Positions 31,614 to 39,596 of a stretch of DNA of 53,801 nt are shown here, piece after piece (position 1 is the stretch's first letter; each line of letters opens with the position of its first letter). The stretch comes from Ruminococcaceae bacterium UBA6353 (GTDB lineage: Bacteria > Bacillota > Clostridia > Oscillospirales > Acutalibacteraceae). The position numbers were made by a program, and so were the translations under genes. A model generated the notes under the pieces. The model was not told where the DNA came from and made no database searches. It saw only the letters and a program-made list of their open reading frames with translations. The stretch is taken from the NCBI GenBank assembly GCA_002437905.1, contig DJRT01000007.1, positions 1 to 53,801 on the forward strand. Reading direction: 5' to 3'.

Positions 31614-33746
31614 ATGAAATGGCAGATCTTGCATCAATCCCGCGGCCGGCTGCGGGTGCACCTGTGCACTCCGCGCATGACGCTGCGGCAGGCCGATATT
31701 GTAGAATACTATCTGCGCGGCATACCGGGTGTGACGGGCGTGCAGGTGTTCGACCGCACACGGGACGCGGTCATCCGCTATGAGGAAAACGCCGGCCGGC
31801 GCGACGCCCTTGTGCAGGCACTGCGGGCCTTTACCTTTGCCACGGCCGAGGAGCTGGCCACGGTGCCGGAGCACACCGCGCGGACGCTGAACCGCGAATT
31901 TGAGGACAAGCTGGTGGCCTGTGTGCTGCGGCGCATCGGCACAAAGCTCTTTTTACCGCTGCCGATAAGGGCAGCACTGGCGGTATGCCGCTCGCTGCGC
32001 TACATCCGCGAGGGGTTGCGGTCGCTGCTGCGCGGGCAGCTGACGGTCAGTGTGCTGGATGCCACGGCCGTGACCGTTTCGCTGCTGCGGGGAGACTTCA
32101 ACACCGCCGGGTCGGTGATGTTCATGCTGCATCTTGGTGAGCTGCTGGAGGACTGGACACACAAGAAATCGGTTTCGGATCTGGCCGGCGCCATGTCGCT
32201 GAATGTGGACAAAGTATGGCTGCGCACCGACGATGGGCAGGAGGTGCTGGTGGATGTCCGGACGGTGACCGCCGGCGACCGCATCATCGTGCGCACCGGC
32301 AGCATGATCCCGCTGGATGGCCGGGTAGTGGAAGGGGAGGCCAGTGTCAACCAGGCCTCTATGACTGGCGAAGCGCTGCCGGTGCACAAGGCGGCCGGCA
32401 GCTATGCCTATGCCGGCACCGTGGTGGAAGAGGGCGCGTGCGTCATAGCGGTGGAAAAAGCCGCCGGCGGCGGGCGCTACGACCGCATTGTGCGCATGAT
32501 CGAGGAGTCCGAAAAGCTGAAATCCACCGCGGAGGACCGTGCCGCACACCTGGCCGACCGGCTGGTGCCATACACCCTCGGCGGCACGCTGCTGACCTAT
32601 CTGCTGACCCGCAATGTGACCAAGCTGCTGGCCGTGCTGATGGTGGATTTTTCCTGCGCACTGAAGCTCTCCATGCCCATTGCTGTGCTTTCTGCCATGC
32701 GGGAGAGCAACCAGTACCACATCGCCGTCAAGGGCGGCCGCTTCCTGGAGGCGGTGGCCAAGGCGGATACCATCGTATTCGATAAGACCGGCACGCTGAC
32801 CTACGCCGCACCGCAGGTGGCCGAAATTGTCACCTTCGGCGGCCGCGCCGAGGACGATATGCTGCGCCTGGCCGCCTGCCTGGAGGAGCACTATCCCCAC
32901 TCGCTGGCCAACGCCGTGGTGGAGGAGGCACGCGCCCGCGGCCTGAACCATGAGGAATACCATTCCAGCGTGGAATATGTGGTGGCGCACGGCATCTCCA
33001 GCACCGTGGAAGGACACAAGGTGGTCATCGGCAGCTATCATTTTGTCTTTGAAGATGAGGGCTGCTGCATCCCCGCCGGAGAGGAAGACCGATTTGCCGC
33101 GCTGTCGGCGGCCTATTCCCACCTGTATCTGGCAGTATCCGGGGTGCTGGCCGCCGTGATCTGCATTGCCGACCCGCTGCGGCAGGAGGCGGCAGACGCC
33201 ATCCGGGCGCTGCACGCCTGCGGCATCCGCAAGGTGGTGATGATGACCGGCGACAACGAGAACACCGCCGCCGCCGTGGCCCGCGCTGTAGGGGTAGACG
33301 ATTACCGCGCCGGTGTGCTGCCGGAGGACAAGGCCGCCTTCATCCGTGCCGAACGGCAGGCCGGCCACACGGTTATGATGATCGGCGACGGCGTCAATGA
33401 CACCCCGGCGCTGTCCGAGGCCGACATCGGCATTGCCATCAATACCGGCGCCGCCATTGCGCGGGAGATCGCCGATGTCACCATCTCCTCGGACGATCTG
33501 TTTGCCCTGTGCACCCTGCGGCAGATCAGTGAGGCGCTGATGGCGCGCATCAACCGCAACTACCGCTTTATCGTCGGGTTTAACCTGCTGCTGATCGTAT
33601 GCGGTGTGGCCGGCATCATCCCGCCAACGACCTCCGCCCTGCTGCACAACGCCTCCACCCTGGGGGTCAGCCTGCGCAGCATGACCAACCTGCTGCCGGC
33701 CGAGGCCCTCCGGACTCCGGCCACGGAGGAGAAAGCCCTGACATGA
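31614..33746 (+). CDS. P1B-type metal-transporting ATPase (HMA2-like)
   Basis: A 710-residue pump. Residues 1-75 form an HMA-like domain without CxxC. The actuator motif is TGEALP, the phosphorylation site Asp390 in FDKTGTLT, the nucleotide domain HYPHSLANAV (Ser replaces the Pro of the usual HP motif), and the hinge GDGVNDTPALSEADIG. The metal-site helix reads DFSCALKLSMP (Cys348), so the classic CPC is SCA. That, with DUF6110 upstream, places it in a distinct P1B subgroup; the cation (perhaps Mn, Fe or Zn) is not assignable by eye. ATGA overlap with the next gene. Confidence 0.85.
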   Translation: MKWQILHQSRGRLRVHLCTPRMTLRQADIVEYYLRGIPGVTGVQVFDRTRDAVIRYEENAGRRDALVQALRAFTFATAEELATVPEHTARTLNREFEDKLVACVLRRIGTKLFLPLPIRAALAVCRSLRYIREGLRSLLRGQLTVSVLDATAVTVSLLRGDFNTAGSVMFMLHLGELLEDWTHKKSVSDLAGAMSLNVDKVWLRTDDGQEVLVDVRTVTAGDRIIVRTGSMIPLDGRVVEGEASVNQASMTGEALPVHKAAGSYAYAGTVVEEGACVIAVEKAAGGGRYDRIVRMIEESEKLKSTAEDRAAHLADRLVPYTLGGTLLTYLLTRNVTKLLAVLMVDFSCALKLSMPIAVLSAMRESNQYHIAVKGGRFLEAVAKADTIVFDKTGTLTYAAPQVAEIVTFGGRAEDDMLRLAACLEEHYPHSLANAVVEEARARGLNHEEYHSSVEYVVAHGISSTVEGHKVVIGSYHFVFEDEGCCIPAGEEDRFAALSAAYSHLYLAVSGVLAAVICIADPLRQEAADAIRALHACGIRKVVMMTGDNENTAAAVARAVGVDDYRAGVLPEDKAAFIRAERQAGHTVMMIGDGVNDTPALSEADIGIAINTGAAIAREIADVTISSDDLFALCTLRQISEALMARINRNYRFIVGFNLLLIVCGVAGIIPPTTSALLHNASTLGVSLRSMTNLLPAEALRTPATEEKALT

Positions 33747-34234
33747 AAAAAGACACCGCCCCGGCCGCCGACGGCACCTATACCCTGACCGGCCGCGCCA
33801 CCCGCAGCCACCCCCTGCTGCCGGCCATTCCGGCCGCCCTGTTTACCGTGCTGGCGGCAGATCAGCTCCGGCCGCTGCCGCAGAAATCCCCGCTGCTGGC
33901 GCTTTCCTTCGCCCTGCCGGCAGTGCTGCTGCTCAGCCTCACCGTGCGGCTGGCTGTACGCCGGTACAGCTTTATGCTGCGCATTGAGCCGGAGCAGGTG
34001 GTGTACCAGTCAGCCCCGTTCAACCGAAAAATCTACGCCTACCGGGATATTACCGGCTGCAGCCGGGAGGTGCGCCACTCTGCGCACGCCGCCAACCGGG
34101 TAGAAATTGCCTATTTTTCCTTTCACACCACAGATGGGCAGGACATTGCCTTCGCCTACGACCATAAAAATCCGGAAGAGTGCAAGGCCATCCGCCTGCT
34201 GCAAAAACGCATCGAGGCCGAAAGCGCCCGATGA
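33743..34234 (+). CDS. membrane protein with PH-like domain
   Basis: A 163-residue protein with two hydrophobic segments (residues about 25-40 and 50-68) followed by a beta-rich domain (YSFMLRIEPEQVVYQSAPFNRKIYAYRDITGCSRE...) like the small bacterial PH/DUF6560-type domains behind two membrane helices. Start overlaps the ATPase stop (ATGA), so it belongs to the same operon. No function is known. Confidence 0.6.
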   Translation: MKKDTAPAADGTYTLTGRATRSHPLLPAIPAALFTVLAADQLRPLPQKSPLLALSFALPAVLLLSLTVRLAVRRYSFMLRIEPEQVVYQSAPFNRKIYAYRDITGCSREVRHSAHAANRVEIAYFSFHTTDGQDIAFAYDHKNPEECKAIRLLQKRIEAESAR

Positions 34235-34308
34235 TCTTCCCGACAAAACGCAAAAAAAGCCCGGGGCGCGGCGTAAAGCCGCACCCCAGGCCTTTCCGTT
34301 TGTCACAA

Positions 34309-34343
34309 AAAAACGCCGCAGCGGTCTCCGCTGCGGCGTTTTT
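34309..34343. terminator. bidirectional intrinsic terminator
   Basis: AAAAACGCCGCAGCGG pairs with CCGCTGCGGCGTTTTT over 16 bp with a 3-base loop, between convergent genes. Confidence 0.9.
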
Positions 34344-34362
34344 ATTGGCTTGGTTTTCGGAC

Positions 34363-34866
34363 TTATTTCGCGAGCTGCTTCTTGGAGACGCAGACACCGG
34401 CGAGAGCCACGAACATGATCAGCGCCAGGCCGGTCACCGCCATGTCGCCCGAAGCGGGAGACTTGCTGGTGAAGGCCGCCTTGGCCTGCTCGATGGAAGT
34501 GGTCGTGGAGCCGTAGTTCGCCGTCACGATGACATCCTTCAGGGGCACGATCACCAGCGTGGTGCCGGCCAGCGTGGAGGAGTCAGCCAGCGTGTAGTCG
34601 GTGCCGGCCACAGCCGCAGTGCCATCCTTCTTGTAGATCTTCCAGCCAGCGAACGCATCGCTGCCGCGGGTAGCCTCAGCCGTGAAGGTCAGCTTCTGGT
34701 CCACCTTTGCAGAAAAGGTCTGCGTCTTCGGGGCAGCCCCTTCGTAAGCGACAGAAACGACCGTGATCTTCTGATCGGCGGCCGGGCTGGCCGTCTCAGC
34801 AAACGCAGTGACGGAAAGGCCCATGAGCATGACTAAAGCCAAGACAATTGCAAGAACTTTCTTCAT
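34363..34866 (-). CDS. small surface protein with degenerate sorting signal
   Basis: A 167-residue exported protein: signal peptide to about residue 24 (VTAFAET), then a beta-rich domain with a repeat-like WKIYKKDGT...VTANYG pattern as in bacterial 'bacterial repeat/InlB-like' modules. The C-terminus has the layout of a sortase substrate: SPASGD (about residues 134-139), a hydrophobic helix and a KKQLAK tail. Clostridial sortase-B sites are usually [SN]PxTG; here Thr is Ser. ATG 34866 has GGAGGT 7 bases upstream. A class B sortase is encoded in the window at 47057. Surface anchoring is inferred. Confidence 0.65.
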   Translation of the reverse strand: MKKVLAIVLALVMLMGLSVTAFAETASPAADQKITVVSVAYEGAAPKTQTFSAKVDQKLTFTAEATRGSDAFAGWKIYKKDGTAAVAGTDYTLADSSTLAGTTLVIVPLKDVIVTANYGSTTTSIEQAKAAFTSKSPASGDMAVTGLALIMFVALAGVCVSKKQLAK

Positions 34867-34932
34867 TTCCATTACCTCCAAAATACAAAATTGCGGATAG
34901 ATACCCCTTGCACAGGTCATCTTCACGCCGTC

Positions 34933-34961
34933 AGTATAGCACACTTTTTTTCACTTGTAAA
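34933..34961 (-). promoter_or_regulatory. promoter of the surface protein gene
   Basis: Minus strand TTACAA (34956-34961) and TATACT (34933-34938), 17 bp apart. The rest of the 34962-35148 stretch is AT-rich with no gene seen. Confidence 0.65.
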
Positions 34962-35148
34962 CACCCTTTTTCAGAAATTGGGAAACTTGTACACTCTGGC
35001 GGGCAAAAATTCGGCAGGTTTTTCCGATTTTCGGACAAATTATCCACCCATGGAAATGTGTTCCGCAAAAAAGCGGTTTTTCCTTGCACAAAAGCCACAA
35101 ATCACTGCCGGAATTTTGTTAAAATGCTACGAATGTCCCGCGCAGCTG

Positions 35149-35176
35149 TTGCCTTTTTCCCAAAAAGGAGTATAAT
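35149..35176 (+). promoter_or_regulatory. promoter of the M23 peptidase gene
   Basis: TTGCCT (35149-35154) and TATAAT (35171-35176), 16 bp apart. Confidence 0.7.
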
Positions 35177-35182
35177 ACAGGC

Positions 35183-35210
35183 AAAGGTTACAGATTTGTA
35201 ACCTTTTTAT
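35183..35210 (+). terminator. promoter-proximal terminator in the M23 leader
   Basis: AAAGGTTACA pairs with TGTAACCTTT (10 bp, 4-base loop) followed by TTATT; it begins about at the transcription start, so transcripts would end almost at once unless it is bypassed. Confidence 0.7.
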
Positions 35211-35234
35211 TACCGCAGAAACCAGTCAATTTCC

Positions 35235-35277
35235 GGGCGGATGCCCCGTACTGCACAGGGCTTTTTCATACCCGCCC
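35235..35277 (+). other. second structured element in the M23 leader
   Basis: GCCC (35243-35246) and GGGC (35258-35261) flank a loop and are followed by TTTTT, a weak terminator, while GGGCGG (35235-35240) and CCGCCC (35272-35277) can enclose the whole element. Alternative folding is possible; no known riboswitch class is recognised. Confidence 0.4.
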
Positions 35278-35312
35278 ATAGAATAGCATCCCGCATAAAA
35301 GGAGGGACCCGT

Positions 35313-37031
35313 TTGGCTAAGAAAGATCTGAACATAGCCGGAGGCAGCACGCCCGCCGTGCCGGTCTCCCATCGCCTGTACCTGTTCTTCTACGGCGTCG
35401 GTTTACAGACCGCCCGCCTCGGCCGCCGCATCCGGCGGAGTCTCCACCGCCCGGCAGCGGCGATCGGACACGGGCTGCAGCTGGCCTGGCAGGCAGCCAT
35501 CGGCCGTCCGCTGCAGCGCCAGCACCAAAAACTGCAGCGGATATACGCGGCTTTCCCGGCCGCCGGCCGGGAGCTGGCAGCCGCCCTGCACAAAAACCCG
35601 TTTTCCGTATTCCCCTGCTTCGGCCGGCTGTGCCGCCGCGCCGTAAAGCACTATAAAGAAGAGCTGCTGGTTCTGTGGCGCCTGGCCGGCCCGGTGGCCG
35701 CCACCATTGTGCTGATCGTCACCGTGGCGGCGTGGCAGAATACCTCGTTCTGCCTGGCACTCAATTACCGCGGCCAGGAGCTTGGCTATATCGACAATGC
35801 CGAAACCTACTCCGAGGCTGCCACCATGGCGGTCAACCGGGTGGTGAATGTGGACAACTCATTCTCGGTGGAGAGCGTGCCCAGCCTTTCGGTCACCGTA
35901 CAGGGGCGGCGCAACACCCTCTCGGACACCGAGCTGTGTGACGCCATCCTGCGCACGGCAGGCGACTCCATCGCAGAGGCCTCCGGCCTGTATGTGGACG
36001 GCAGCTTTATCGGTGCCACCGAGTCCGCCGACGAGCTGAACAGCGTGCTGGAGTCCATCAAGGATGCCTATTATGATAAGAACGACAGCTCCCAGCGGGC
36101 AGAATTCGTGCAGCAGGTGGAGACGGTGGAGGGGCTGTACCCCTCCCAATCGGTGGTAGCGGCCGATGAGCTGAAATCCCAGCTGACCGCTGAAGCGGTG
36201 GTGAAAAAGACCTACACCGTGCAGGCGGGCGATACCCTGTCCACCATCGCGTCCAAAAACAGCATGTCCACCGCCGACCTGCGGGCCATGAACACCGCCT
36301 ACGCCTCCACCGACATGGTGCATATCGGCGATGAGCTGACGGTGCAGCTGCCGCAGCCGTTCCTGCAGGTGCAGGTCATCAAGACGGTCAGCTACAGCGA
36401 AAGCATTGACTATACCACACAGTATGTCAGCAATGCCGACAAGCCCACCACCTATTCGGTGGTCAAGCAGAAGGGTGAGGAGGGCCTGCAGAATGTGGTG
36501 GCGGAGATCACCTATCTGAACGGTCTGGAGTCCTCCCGCAAGATCATCTCGACCACCGTCGTCAAGCAGCCGGTCACTAAGATTATAGAGCGCGGCACAC
36601 AAAAGGTGGTCACCAGCAGCGGCTTTGAGGTAATCGTCGGGGACGGCAAGACCATCGGCAGCATGATCTGGCCGGTGCCGATCTGCCACAACATGTCCCG
36701 TGGCTTCTCCAGCTACCACGCCGGACTGGATATCTGCAATGGCCCGGTGACGGTGCGCAACCGCCCGGCGGTGGCGGCAGACGGCGGCACGGTGATCTAC
36801 GCCGGCTGGTACTACGGCTACGGCAACTATGTCAAGATCCAGCACGCCAACGGGCTGTGCACGGCCTACGGCCACCTCGGCGCCATTTCGGTGGTTAAGG
36901 GACAGACGGTCTCGCAGGGACAGCAGATCGGTCTGATCGGTTCGACCGGCCAGTCCAGCGGCCCGCACCTCCACTTTGAGGTGATCCGCAACGGCGTGAA
37001 GGTCAATCCGCTGAACTATGTGCAGCCGTAA
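35313..37031 (+). CDS. membrane-anchored M23 endopeptidase with LysM and G5 domains
   Basis: A 572-residue cell-wall enzyme. A basic cytoplasmic region (1-125) leads to one membrane segment (about 130-150); then an external part with LysM (KTYTVQAGDTLSTIASKNSMS, about 305-350), a G5 domain (about 355-440) and the C-terminal LytM/M23 peptidase (about 445-572) with HAGLDI and HLHFEV zinc motifs. Family enzymes cut peptidoglycan cross-bridges; the G5 and LysM modules hold the enzyme on the wall. Start is TTG 35313 after AAAGGAGGGACCC. The leader carries two terminator-like hairpins, so expression is probably attenuated. Confidence 0.88.
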   Translation: MAKKDLNIAGGSTPAVPVSHRLYLFFYGVGLQTARLGRRIRRSLHRPAAAIGHGLQLAWQAAIGRPLQRQHQKLQRIYAAFPAAGRELAAALHKNPFSVFPCFGRLCRRAVKHYKEELLVLWRLAGPVAATIVLIVTVAAWQNTSFCLALNYRGQELGYIDNAETYSEAATMAVNRVVNVDNSFSVESVPSLSVTVQGRRNTLSDTELCDAILRTAGDSIAEASGLYVDGSFIGATESADELNSVLESIKDAYYDKNDSSQRAEFVQQVETVEGLYPSQSVVAADELKSQLTAEAVVKKTYTVQAGDTLSTIASKNSMSTADLRAMNTAYASTDMVHIGDELTVQLPQPFLQVQVIKTVSYSESIDYTTQYVSNADKPTTYSVVKQKGEEGLQNVVAEITYLNGLESSRKIISTTVVKQPVTKIIERGTQKVVTSSGFEVIVGDGKTIGSMIWPVPICHNMSRGFSSYHAGLDICNGPVTVRNRPAVAADGGTVIYAGWYYGYGNYVKIQHANGLCTAYGHLGAISVVKGQTVSQGQQIGLIGSTGQSSGPHLHFEVIRNGVKVNPLNYVQP

Positions 37032-37049
37032 CGGCAGACAAAACGATCC

Positions 37050-37083
37050 GGGCGGCTCCGTGAAAATCACGGAGCCGCCCTTT
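37050..37083 (+). terminator. intrinsic terminator of the M23 gene
   Basis: GGGCGGCTCCGTGA pairs with TCACGGAGCCGCCC, followed by TTTG. Confidence 0.8.
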
Positions 37084-37098
37084 GCTTTGCCGCAGGTA

Positions 37099-37138
37099 AA
37101 AAAGCCCCCGGCAGGGACTACTGTCCCTGCCGGGGGTT
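37099..37138 (-). terminator. intrinsic terminator of the kinase gene
   Basis: CCCCCGGCAGGGAC pairs with GTCCCTGCCGGGGG; on the minus strand it is followed by CTTTTTTACC. Confidence 0.85.
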
Positions 37139-37150
37139 TCATTGTTTTAC

Positions 37151-38254
37151 TTATGTATTTGCGTACTTTTCGGCGCAGGCCTTCATCTCGTCCCAGTGCT
37201 CCTCCATGCAGCGCACCAGCTGCAGCTGGGTGCGGCAGCGGTCCAGATTGTGGCCGGGGTAGGCCGTCTTGAAGTACACATCCCCCTGCAGATAGTCGGT
37301 CAGGAACCGCATGCCGCATTCCAGCGTCATCATTTTGGCGCCCTCCGGCAGCAGACGGATCTCCTCCGGCTCCAGCATGCCGCCGCAACCCTCCAGGAAG
37401 CCGCGGGTGTATGCCTCAAACAGCGTCATATCCAGCGACACGCGGGAGAGATCCTTCTCATCCTCGGCAGCCGTATTGGCGCCGAAACGCACGGCATCGC
37501 CGAAATCATTGACAGAAAACCCGGGCATGACCGTATCCAGATCGATCACACACAGTGCCTTGCGGGTATGCTTATCCAGCATCACATTGTTCAGCTTGGT
37601 GTCATTGTGGGTCACCCGCAGCGGCAGGTGGCCGCGCTCATGCGCCTGATACAGCACCGGGTAGAAATCCGCCCGCTGGCGGAAAAAGTCGATCTCCTTT
37701 TCCACCGACACGGCCAGCGCACAGCGATCCTCCTGCACCGCGGCCAGCAGGTCGCGGTAGCGCTTTGGCGTATTATGAAAGTCCGCCAGCGTTTCATGCA
37801 GCTTTTCCACAGGAAAATCCGCCAGATCGCGCTGGAACCGGCCAAAGGCAATACCGCTCTGGTAGAAATCCTCCGGGCTCTCCGGGCTGTCCAGGCACAG
37901 GGTATCCTCGATGTACCGGTACACGCGGAAGCAGTGGCCGGCACCATCCCAGTAGCTGTAATGGCCGCTGCGTGCCGGGATCAGCTCCAGCACCTCCCGG
38001 CGGTCGCTGCGCTTCTCCCGCAGGAAAGCGGTGATGCGCCGGATATTTTCCACCACCTGCTCCGGCGAGGGGAAAACATCCCCATTGATGATCTGCAGCA
38101 CATACCGGCTGCATTCCCCGTCCGGACGCTGCACCAGGATCATATTGGTGCCATTGATGTGGCCGCTGCCAAAGGGGTAGCAGCCCACGATCACGCCGTC
38201 CAGGGAAAAACACGCGGCGGCATGCAGGATCTCCTCTGCAGTAAAGGTATGCAT
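37151..38254 (-). CDS. NahK-like sugar kinase (APH fold)
   Basis: A 367-residue kinase of the aminoglycoside-phosphotransferase fold. The Brenner motif is THNDTKLNNVMLD, the metal-binding Asp is in CVIDLDTVMPG, followed by NDFGDAVRFGANTAAEDE, which is the conserved stretch of N-acetylhexosamine 1-kinase (NahK) relatives in bifidobacteria and clostridia. NahK phosphorylates GlcNAc/GalNAc at C1 in the lacto-N-biose/galacto-N-biose pathway. No phosphorylase (GH112) or epimerase gene is adjacent, so the assignment to that exact substrate is tentative. Monocistronic or upstream-linked to apt (41-bp gap). Confidence 0.75.
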   Translation of the reverse strand: MHTFTAEEILHAAACFSLDGVIVGCYPFGSGHINGTNMILVQRPDGECSRYVLQIINGDVFPSPEQVVENIRRITAFLREKRSDRREVLELIPARSGHYSYWDGAGHCFRVYRYIEDTLCLDSPESPEDFYQSGIAFGRFQRDLADFPVEKLHETLADFHNTPKRYRDLLAAVQEDRCALAVSVEKEIDFFRQRADFYPVLYQAHERGHLPLRVTHNDTKLNNVMLDKHTRKALCVIDLDTVMPGFSVNDFGDAVRFGANTAAEDEKDLSRVSLDMTLFEAYTRGFLEGCGGMLEPEEIRLLPEGAKMMTLECGMRFLTDYLQGDVYFKTAYPGHNLDRCRTQLQLVRCMEEHWDEMKACAEKYANT

Positions 38255-38295
38255 GGTATATCCTCCTCTATCGGCCCGGCAGTATCCCGCGGCCG

Positions 38296-38823
38296 TTATT
38301 TCCCCTCGTAGGTGATGACCGAATCCACATCGTACCCGGCCAGCTGGCTGCGGCCATCCAGGCCGGCCAGCTCCATCAGGAACAGCAGCTTGACCACCGT
38401 GCCGCCCAGCTCCTCCACCAGCTCGGCGCAGGCACGGATGGTACCGCCGGTGGCAATCAGATCGTCCACAATAACCACCCGCTGCCCCGGCTGGATGGCA
38501 TCCCGGTGCATCTCGATGGCGGCGGTGCCGTACTCCAGCGCATATTCCTTGCGCACGGTCTCGCGGGGCAGCTTGCCCGCCTTGCGGATGGGGACAAACG
38601 GCTTGTGCAGATTGTAGGCCAGCGGCATACCGAAAATGAAGCCGCGGGACTCTGCCCCGGCGATCACATCAAACTCCAGCCCCTCCAGCTTTTTCTGCAT
38701 CTCATCAATCGCCAGCTGCAGGCCATCGGCATCCTGCAGCACCGATGTCACATCCCGGAACAGGATCCCCGGCTCCGGAAAATCCGGAATGGTGAGCACA
38801 TAGTCCTCTACGCGTTTCTTCAT
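38296..38823 (-). CDS. apt: adenine phosphoribosyltransferase
   Basis: A 175-residue purine salvage enzyme (adenine + PRPP to AMP + PPi). It has the usual length and motifs: FPEPGILFRD near residue 15, AGAESRGFIFG for base binding, FVPIRKAGKLPRET, and the PRPP-binding loop VVIVDDLIATGGT. ATG 38823 is taken as the start (GAGGAG 11 bases upstream); a TTG three codons earlier overlaps that site. Promoter TTTACT-17-TAAAGT on the minus strand at 38890-38918. The kinase gene lies 41 bp downstream, so both may share the transcript. Confidence 0.95.
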   Translation of the reverse strand: MKKRVEDYVLTIPDFPEPGILFRDVTSVLQDADGLQLAIDEMQKKLEGLEFDVIAGAESRGFIFGMPLAYNLHKPFVPIRKAGKLPRETVRKEYALEYGTAAIEMHRDAIQPGQRVVIVDDLIATGGTIRACAELVEELGGTVVKLLFLMELAGLDGRSQLAGYDVDSVITYEGK

Positions 38824-38889
38824 GGCTTCCAAACTCCTCGTATATTGTTACCGTATTCCCCGCCGAGCGGCGGCTGCTCATACCCTTTT

Positions 38890-38918
38890 ACTTTAGCAAG
38901 AATTGGCGAAAAAGTAAA
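38890..38918 (-). promoter_or_regulatory. apt: apt promoter
   Basis: Minus strand TTTACT (38913-38918) and TAAAGT (38890-38895), 17 bp apart. Confidence 0.6.
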
Positions 38919-38989
38919 GCCTTTTGCCCAAAAATCTGCTTTTTGCCGGCATTTTTCGCACCGACTGCCCTTTTTTGCCGAAATAAGCC

Positions 38990-39018
38990 TTGACTTTTCC
39001 CATCCCGTTCGCTATAAT
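38990..39018 (+). promoter_or_regulatory. tRNA-Lys promoter
   Basis: TTGACT (38990-38995) and TATAAT (39013-39018), 17 bp apart, 13 bp before the tRNA. Confidence 0.9.
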
Positions 39019-39031
39019 AGGTAAGCTGTAT

Positions 39032-39107
39032 GAACCATTAGCTCAGCTGGCAGAGCATTTGACTTTTAATCAAAGGGCCCGGGGTTCGAATCCCCGATGG
39101 TTCACCA
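39032..39107 (+). tRNA. tRNA-Lys (anticodon TTT)
   Basis: Full cloverleaf: acceptor GAACCAT / ATGGTTC, D-arm AGCTCAGCTGGCAGAGC, anticodon stem TTTGA / TCAAA with loop CTTTTAA (anticodon TTT), T-arm GGGGTTCGAATCCCC, discriminator A and encoded CCA. Confidence 0.97.
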
Positions 39108-39264
39108 AAAGCAGCCCGATGCCCCACAGGGGTATCGGGCTGCTTTTCGTTAAACATGGGGGTAGGCAGAAACCCGGCTACTTTTCCCGCCACCGGGAAA
39201 AGTATACCGCCGGCGAGGAAGCACAAACCTTGCCCGGGGATAAGACTTCAACCCGCGCCGGCGA
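39082..39264 (+). repeat. tandem duplication, copy A (includes tRNA-Lys 3' end)
   Basis: A 183-bp unit from the T-arm of tRNA-Lys through its terminator and about 115 bp of downstream DNA. Copy B follows head to tail at 39265-39447, about 90% identical by eye. Confidence 0.85.
39107..39147 (+). terminator. tRNA-Lys terminator
   Basis: AAAAGCAGCCCGAT...ATCGGGCTGCTTTT, a long hairpin with T-run, directly after the CCA. Confidence 0.9.
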
Positions 39265-39447
39265 GGGTTCAGAATCCCCGATGGTTCACCAAAAGCAGCC
39301 CGATGCCCCATGGAGGTATCGGGTTGTTTTTCGTTAAACATGGGGGTAGGCAGAAACCCGGCTACTTTTCCCGATCAGGGAAAAGTATACCGCCGGCGGG
39401 GAAGCACAAACTTTGCGTGGGGATAAGACTCCAACTCGCGCCGGCGC
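39265..39447 (+). repeat. tandem duplication, copy B (tRNA-Lys 3' fragment)
   Basis: Second copy of the 183-bp unit. It begins with a T-arm and acceptor 3' strand plus CCA (one inserted base in the T-loop, GTTCAGAATCC) and a weakened terminator hairpin with mismatches. No gene is seen in 39108-39546 apart from these repeats. Confidence 0.85.
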
Positions 39448-39546
39448 ATGACGGCATGGACGCGTGCACAGACGCGCGTGTCCAATCACCGCTTGGCCCC
39501 CGGGTGCCGGGCAAGGCACAGAAGACGGACAGCAACAGCGGGTTGC

Positions 39547-39575
39547 TTGCCTGCCGAGCGGTTTTGTGCTACACT
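39547..39575 (+). promoter_or_regulatory. promoter of the HTH/zinc-ribbon gene
   Basis: TTGCCT (39547-39552) and TACACT (39570-39575), 17 bp apart. Confidence 0.65.
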
Positions 39576-39596
39576 GGCACAGAGGAGGTGTTCCGG

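Noticed and set aside
35177..35312. c-di-AMP (ydaO) riboswitch before the M23 gene
   Set aside because: The expected conserved segments of that aptamer are not visible; only simple hairpins are.
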